Of a stretch of 64,000 nt of DNA, positions 60,206 through 64,000 are shown in pieces; position 1 is the stretch's first letter, and every line of letters begins with the position of its first letter. Below the pieces are notes generated by a model. The model searched no databases, had not been told where the DNA came from, and saw only the letters and a program-made list of their open reading frames with translations. The position numbers and the translations under genes were made by a program. The stretch is from Actinomyces procaprae (GTDB taxonomy: Bacteria; Actinomycetota; Actinomycetes; Actinomycetales; Actinomycetaceae): the NCBI RefSeq assembly GCF_004798665.1, contig NZ_CP039292.1, positions 992,001 through 1,056,000 of the forward strand, read 5' to 3'.

Positions 60206-62794
60206 TCAGTCGCGCGACTGCCCCTGGGCCTGGACCGCCATCACCCGCCGGGTGTCGTCCAGGTTCTCGCTGACGATGCGGCGGAAGGCCGCGGGGGCGT
60301 CGGAGTGAGTCGCCAGCCAGTCCTCCAGCGCGGACGCCGGGTCGGTTCCGGGGAGCCCGACCGTGGCGGTGGACCACAGCCTGGCCAGCAGGTTCTCCGC
60401 CATGTGGAAGGTGCGCGAGCTCCAGATGCCGTCGGCCTCCTTGACGTACTCGGAGACGTAGGGGGCCAGCAGCTCGGGGTTGCGCTCCACCATGTTGAAG
60501 CCGGCAAGCATCTTCACCTGCGTCTCATTGGGCAGGCCGGCGTTATCCACCAGCTCGCGCCAGGCGGCCGCCTTCGCCTCCGGGGTGGGGACGGCCGCGC
60601 GTGCCTGGGCGGCGCGCTCGCGGCCCGTGGTGGTGCGGTCGCGCTCCTGCTCGACGGCGATCTCCGCCTCGCCACGCCGACCGGCCGCGACCAGCCCCAC
60701 CAGCAGCTCCCAGCGCAGGTCCTGGTCCACGACCAGGCCCGGCAGGGTGGCGGATCCGTCCAGCCAGGCGGCGACGGCGTCGAGCTGGGGATCGGTGACG
60801 GCGTGGGCGGCGACGGCGCGCACCAGCTGCAGCTGCTTGTCGCTGCCCGCCTCGGACGCACGTGCCAGTTCCAGCAGGGTGTCGGTGGTTGATGCGGCCG
60901 CGTCGCGCCGCTCGGCCGGGGACAGGTACGTGGACAGGCAGGTCGCCACTCGCGCCAGCAGTCCCTGCACCACGCTGGAGTGCGTCTCGGTGCGCAGTGC
61001 GCGCAGTGCGGCGGCCAGGAAGTCGGTGGTCGGCAGCTCGCCGTCGCGCACCATGTCCCAGGCGCTGGCCACCAGCACCGAACGCGGCAGTGAGGCGGTG
61101 AAGGCGTCCACATGTGCCAGGCCGGAGGCAAGCGAGGCGGCGTCCAGGCGCACCTTGGCATAGGTGAGATCGTCGTCGTTCAGCAGCAGGACGTCGGGGC
61201 GGACGGTGCCGACCAGCTCGGGCACCTCGGTGCGCGCGCCGGCCACGTCGAGCTCAATGCGGCCGGTGCGCTCAAGAGCGGCCGGGGGCTGAGCGCCGAG
61301 CGTGTAGGCGCCCAGCACCACCCGGTGGGGGCGCAGCGACGCCGGGGAGCCCGCCGGGATCTCCTGAGCGATGGCCGCAGAGGTGATCACGCCGTCGGCG
61401 TTGGTGTCCAGCTCCAGGCGCAGCGTGGTCACTCCCGCCTCCTGCAGCCACACACGGGTCCAGGCGGACAGGTCGCGGCCGGAGACCTGCTCCAGCTCAC
61501 CGAGCAGGTCGGCCAGGGTGGCGTTGGCGTAGGCGTGGGCCGCCAGGTAGTTCTTGATGCCGGCGAAGAAGGGCCCGCGCCCCACGTAGGCCACCAGCGC
61601 GGACAGCACGGAGGCGCCCTTGGCGTAGGTGATGCCGTCGAAGTTGACCTCCACATCGTGCAGGTCGTTGATGTCCGCGGCGATCGGGTGGGTGGAGGAG
61701 AGCTGGTCCTGGTTGTAGGCCCAGTTCTTCTCCAGCACCTGGAAGGTGGTCCAGGCGTCGGTCCAGCGGGTCGCCTCCGCCACGGCGAGTGTGGAGCAGT
61801 ACTCGGCGAAGGACTCGTTCAGCCAGAGGTCGTCCCACCACTTCATGGTGACCAGGTCGCCGAACCACATGTGCGCCAGCTCGTGGAGGATGGTCTCGGC
61901 GCGGCGCTCGACGCGTGCCTGCACCGGGCGGGAGCGGAAGATGTAGTCGTCGCGGTGGGTGACGATGCCGGCGTTCTCCATGGCGCCCGCGTTGAACTCG
62001 GGCACGAAGGCCTGGTCGTACTTGGTGAAGGCGTAGGGGGTGCCGAACAGCTCCTCGTAGTAGGCGAAGCCGGCCTTGGTGATCGACAGGATCTCCTCGG
62101 CGTCCATGAACTCCGCCAGGCTCCTGCGGCAGTAGACGCCCAGGGGGACGGTGCGGCCGTCGGCGGCCGTGTAGACGTCGGTGACACCGGTGTAGGGGCC
62201 GGCCACGATGGCGGTGATGTAGGAGCTGATGCGTTCGCACGGCTCAAAGGCGAAGGTGTGTGCGCCGGCCGCGGCCGGCGTGGGTGCGGGGGTGGGGGAG
62301 TTGGACAGCACCGTCCAGCCCTCGGGCACGGTGACGGTGAAGCGGAAGGTGGCCTTCAGGTCGGGCTGCTCGAACACGGTGTACATGCGACGGGCGTCGG
62401 GAACCTCGAACTGGGTGTACAGGTAGGTCTCGCCGTCGGCCGGATCGGTGAAGCGGTGCAGTCCCTCGCCCGTGTGCATATAGGCGCAGTCGGCGATGAC
62501 CGTCAGCTCGTTGTCCTCCTGCAGGTCCGCCAGTGCGATTCGGGAGTCGGCGAACACCTGCTCCGGGTCCAGGGCGTTGCCGTTGAGCGTCACCGCGTGG
62601 ACGGCCGGGGCGATCAGGTCGATGAAGGTGGAGGCTCCCGGGGTGGCGGTGAAGCGGACCGTCGTGGTGGAGCGGAAGGTGGCGTTGGCGGGATCCGCGG
62701 CGCCGGACAGATCCAGGACGACGTCGTAGCTGTCGGTGGAGACGACGGCGGCGCGCGCCACCGCCTCCTCGCGGGTGAGGTTCTGACCGGGCAC
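60206..62794 (-). CDS. pepN: Aminopeptidase N (M1 family)
   Basis: 862 residues. Zinc aminopeptidase: exopeptidase motif GAMEN (270-274), zinc motif HELAH (304-308) with the distal Glu at about 327 ('LWLNESFAEY'), and the C-terminal ERAP1-like helical domain. The 'MWFGDLVTMKWWDDLWLNE' region is typical of the PepN_strep_liv subfamily. GTG 62794 is chosen since GAAGGAG lies 6 nt upstream and the family begins with 'PGQNLTREEA'. Degrades peptides in the cytosol. Confidence 0.95.
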   Translation of the reverse strand: MPGQNLTREEAVARAAVVSTDSYDVVLDLSGAADPANATFRSTTTVRFTATPGASTFIDLIAPAVHAVTLNGNALDPEQVFADSRIALADLQEDNELTVIADCAYMHTGEGLHRFTDPADGETYLYTQFEVPDARRMYTVFEQPDLKATFRFTVTVPEGWTVLSNSPTPAPTPAAAGAHTFAFEPCERISSYITAIVAGPYTGVTDVYTAADGRTVPLGVYCRRSLAEFMDAEEILSITKAGFAYYEELFGTPYAFTKYDQAFVPEFNAGAMENAGIVTHRDDYIFRSRPVQARVERRAETILHELAHMWFGDLVTMKWWDDLWLNESFAEYCSTLAVAEATRWTDAWTTFQVLEKNWAYNQDQLSSTHPIAADINDLHDVEVNFDGITYAKGASVLSALVAYVGRGPFFAGIKNYLAAHAYANATLADLLGELEQVSGRDLSAWTRVWLQEAGVTTLRLELDTNADGVITSAAIAQEIPAGSPASLRPHRVVLGAYTLGAQPPAALERTGRIELDVAGARTEVPELVGTVRPDVLLLNDDDLTYAKVRLDAASLASGLAHVDAFTASLPRSVLVASAWDMVRDGELPTTDFLAAALRALRTETHSSVVQGLLARVATCLSTYLSPAERRDAAASTTDTLLELARASEAGSDKQLQLVRAVAAHAVTDPQLDAVAAWLDGSATLPGLVVDQDLRWELLVGLVAAGRRGEAEIAVEQERDRTTTGRERAAQARAAVPTPEAKAAAWRELVDNAGLPNETQVKMLAGFNMVERNPELLAPYVSEYVKEADGIWSSRTFHMAENLLARLWSTATVGLPGTDPASALEDWLATHSDAPAAFRRIVSENLDDTRRVMAVQAQGQSRD

Positions 62795-63036
62795 GAATGC
62801 TCCTTCGGTGGTAGTTGCGAACGTTCTGGGAACCACGGTGCGAGCCGCGGGCTCCAGCACGATTCTTCCACCGCGGGCCGGGGGGCCAGAAATCGGGGAG
62901 GTGCCGCGGTGCCGCGATGCGGTGCCCGGAGCGGGCCGTGCCCCGCGGAGTCCCGACGGCGTAGTACCTAGGACCCAGGTAAACCTCCGGCGATGATCGG
63001 TGTGTTCACTCTGGTGAGCGATGCGATCGCTACCTC

Positions 63037-63065
63037 TTGACTGAACCGCTCAACTGATGCAGTAT
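63037..63065 (+). promoter_or_regulatory. Promoter of the MFS transporter gene
   Basis: TTGACT (63037-63042), 17 bp, CAGTAT (63060-63065). Transcription would start near 63072, giving a 77-nt leader that ends in AAGGAGG before ATG 63149. Confidence 0.55.
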
Positions 63066-63075
63066 TGCCGTGTCG

Positions 63076-63096
63076 GAATGATCGCAACGATCGTTC
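63076..63096. promoter_or_regulatory. Inverted repeat in the MFS leader, possible operator
   Basis: GAATGATCG-CAA-CGATCGTTC, 8 of 9 positions symmetrical, lies just after the predicted transcription start, a usual site for a GntR/LacI-type repressor. No regulator gene is next to it. Confidence 0.45.
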
Positions 63097-63148
63097 GCGG
63101 TCCCCTGTGTGAGTGGACCGTTCAGTTTCGAGATACAAGGAGGTATCC

Positions 63149-64000
63149 ATGACGGCACCAGCAGACATCCGGGTACGCAGGGCGGGCAGGACCAACTGGC
63201 GTTGGGTCGTCGCCGTCGTCTGCGCCATCGGACTGGCCATCAACTACATCGATCGCTCCGCGATCTCGGTGTCATTGCCCTACATGACCAAGGACTTCGA
63301 CATCACCCCCGGTGAGCAGGGGCTCATCCTGTCCGCCTTCTCCTGGTCCTACGCAGTCATGCAGATCCCCGCGGGCTCACTGATCGACAAGTTCGGCGAG
63401 CGCGTCATGTTCGGCGCCTCCGTGTTCGTGTGGTCGGTGTGCACCGGGGCCACCTTCCTGGTCAGCAGCTTCGCCATGCTGTTCGGGCTCCGGCTCGGAC
63501 TCGGAATCGGTGAGTCGGGCGCATACCCGGCCTCCGCCAAGACCGTCTCACGCTGGTTCCCCCAGCGGGAACGCGCCCGCGCCACCTCCGTCTACGACTC
63601 CGGCGCGCGCATCGGCTCCGCCATAGCAACACCGGTGATCGCCGGAATCATCGGCCTGTGGGGCTGGCGCTGGGTCTTCCTGATCGCCGGCGTGCTCGGG
63701 ATCCTGTGGGCCCTGGGCTGGTGGGGGCTGTACCGGCGGCCGGAACTCGTCGACTCGATCGGCGAGGAGGAGATGGCCATCATCAACGAGGGACGTGCCG
63801 AGGAGGAGCGCGCAGCGGCCGCGGCAGGCACGGAGAAGGCCATCCCAGTGATCGTGCTGCTGCGCAAGCGCGCCGTGTGGGCCATGATGATCGGCTTCTT
63901 CTGCGTGAACTTCGCAGTGACATTCTTCCTCACCTGGTTCCCCACCTACCTCGTGGACGAGCGGGGCTTCGACCTGCTCAAGCTCGGCGCCTTCGGGGCC
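63149..64000 (+). CDS. MFS transporter, anion:cation symporter type (5' part)
   Basis: The first 284 residues are in the window; the gene runs off the right edge. 'INYIDRSAISVSLPYMTKDF' in helix 1 and 'GLGIGESGAYPASAKTVSRWFP' (helices 4-5) are hallmarks of the ACS family (GudP, ExuT, DgoT: sugar acids such as glucarate, hexuronates, galactonate). Eight or so transmembrane helices are visible. ATG 63149 with AAGGAGG 6 nt upstream. The substrate cannot be fixed without the downstream genes. Confidence 0.9.
   Translation, partial: MTAPADIRVRRAGRTNWRWVVAVVCAIGLAINYIDRSAISVSLPYMTKDFDITPGEQGLILSAFSWSYAVMQIPAGSLIDKFGERVMFGASVFVWSVCTGATFLVSSFAMLFGLRLGLGIGESGAYPASAKTVSRWFPQRERARATSVYDSGARIGSAIATPVIAGIIGLWGWRWVFLIAGVLGILWALGWWGLYRRPELVDSIGEEEMAIINEGRAEEERAAAAAGTEKAIPVIVLLRKRAVWAMMIGFFCVNFAVTFFLTWFPTYLVDERGFDLLKLGAFGA

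Larger units (their letters stand above)
62795..63148. other. 354-bp divergent region between pepN and the MFS gene
   Basis: Contains the MFS promoter and a possible operator (separate entries), plus palindromic 'GCGATCGC' (63023-63030). No gene is seen. Confidence 0.5.

Noticed and set aside
59583..60377. A 264-residue form of the EIIA protein
   Set aside because: The extra N-terminus would run through a terminator hairpin and pepN antisense; ATG 60041 has a good ribosome-binding site.
61112..62971. A 619-codon open frame antisense to pepN
   Set aside because: It is the mirror of a strongly supported M1 aminopeptidase, is Gly/Val/His-rich with no domain, and is expected in GC-rich DNA where opposite strands stay open.

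Overview
The window is high-GC DNA with dense, mostly operonic coding and short GTGA/ATGA start-stop overlaps. The gene set points to an actinobacterium, most likely Actinomyces or a close relative (Actinomycetaceae): AdnAB recombination motors, DUF3117 and DUF3107 proteins, a Tad pilus locus, an LAXTG-anchored surface protein, and many genes with an actinobacterial -10 hexamer just before the start codon. I see no rRNA, tRNA, CRISPR array or intact transposase.

Layout. 1-5003: nucleoside salvage operon (two nucleoside-type ABC permeases, cdd, deoA, a papain-fold/C39-like protein, deoC), closed by a 23-bp perfect hairpin. 5205-9054: Zn/Mn-type ABC importer whose promoter carries an 18-bp perfect palindrome exactly between -35 and -10. 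9020-24647: housekeeping and stress genes (phosphohexomutase, LOG-family protein, DUF3117, O-methyltransferase, TatB, Mrp, MgtE-N/CBS protein, DUF1003 protein, general stress protein, TIM-barrel protein, CDF efflux, Xaa-Pro aminopeptidase, Gfo/Idh oxidoreductase, PHP phosphoesterase, MarC). 24752-30745: DEAD-box helicase, ferritin-like protein, TauE/SafE permease, small Cys protein, a lipoprotein followed by a frameshifted PKD-type secreted protein, DUF3107. 30991-31965: a 959-bp non-autonomous insertion with ISL3-like ends and an 8-bp target duplication, just upstream of adnAB (32006-39030). 39019-45369: predicted inactive phosphotransferase, then the Tad locus tadABC-flp-tadE-tadE-tadG. 45378-51914: a 120-bp repeat, prfB, RelE toxin with a frameshifted antitoxin, MccF-like peptidase, CPBP protease, second copy of the 120-bp repeat, ettA. 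51963-60041: frameshifted LAXTG surface protein, tesB, PTS genes (ptsI, EIIB, crr) and malQ. 60206-64000: pepN and the start of an MFS transporter.

How the genes work together. The first operon imports nucleosides and breaks them down: deamination (Cdd), phosphorolysis (DeoA), aldol cleavage of deoxyribose-5-phosphate (DeoC). The PTS group (EI, lone EIIB, lone EIIA) with amylomaltase looks like a split glucose/maltodextrin system; no HPr or EIIC gene is in the window. AdnAB is the actinobacterial double-strand-break end-processing machine.

Most notable observations: at least 15 genes have a TANNNT hexamer 6-8 nt before the start and usually no Shine-Dalgarno, implying extensive leaderless transcription; three genes carry single-base frameshifts (two exported proteins, one antitoxin), either real or assembly errors; and two small mobile or palindromic repeat families are present.
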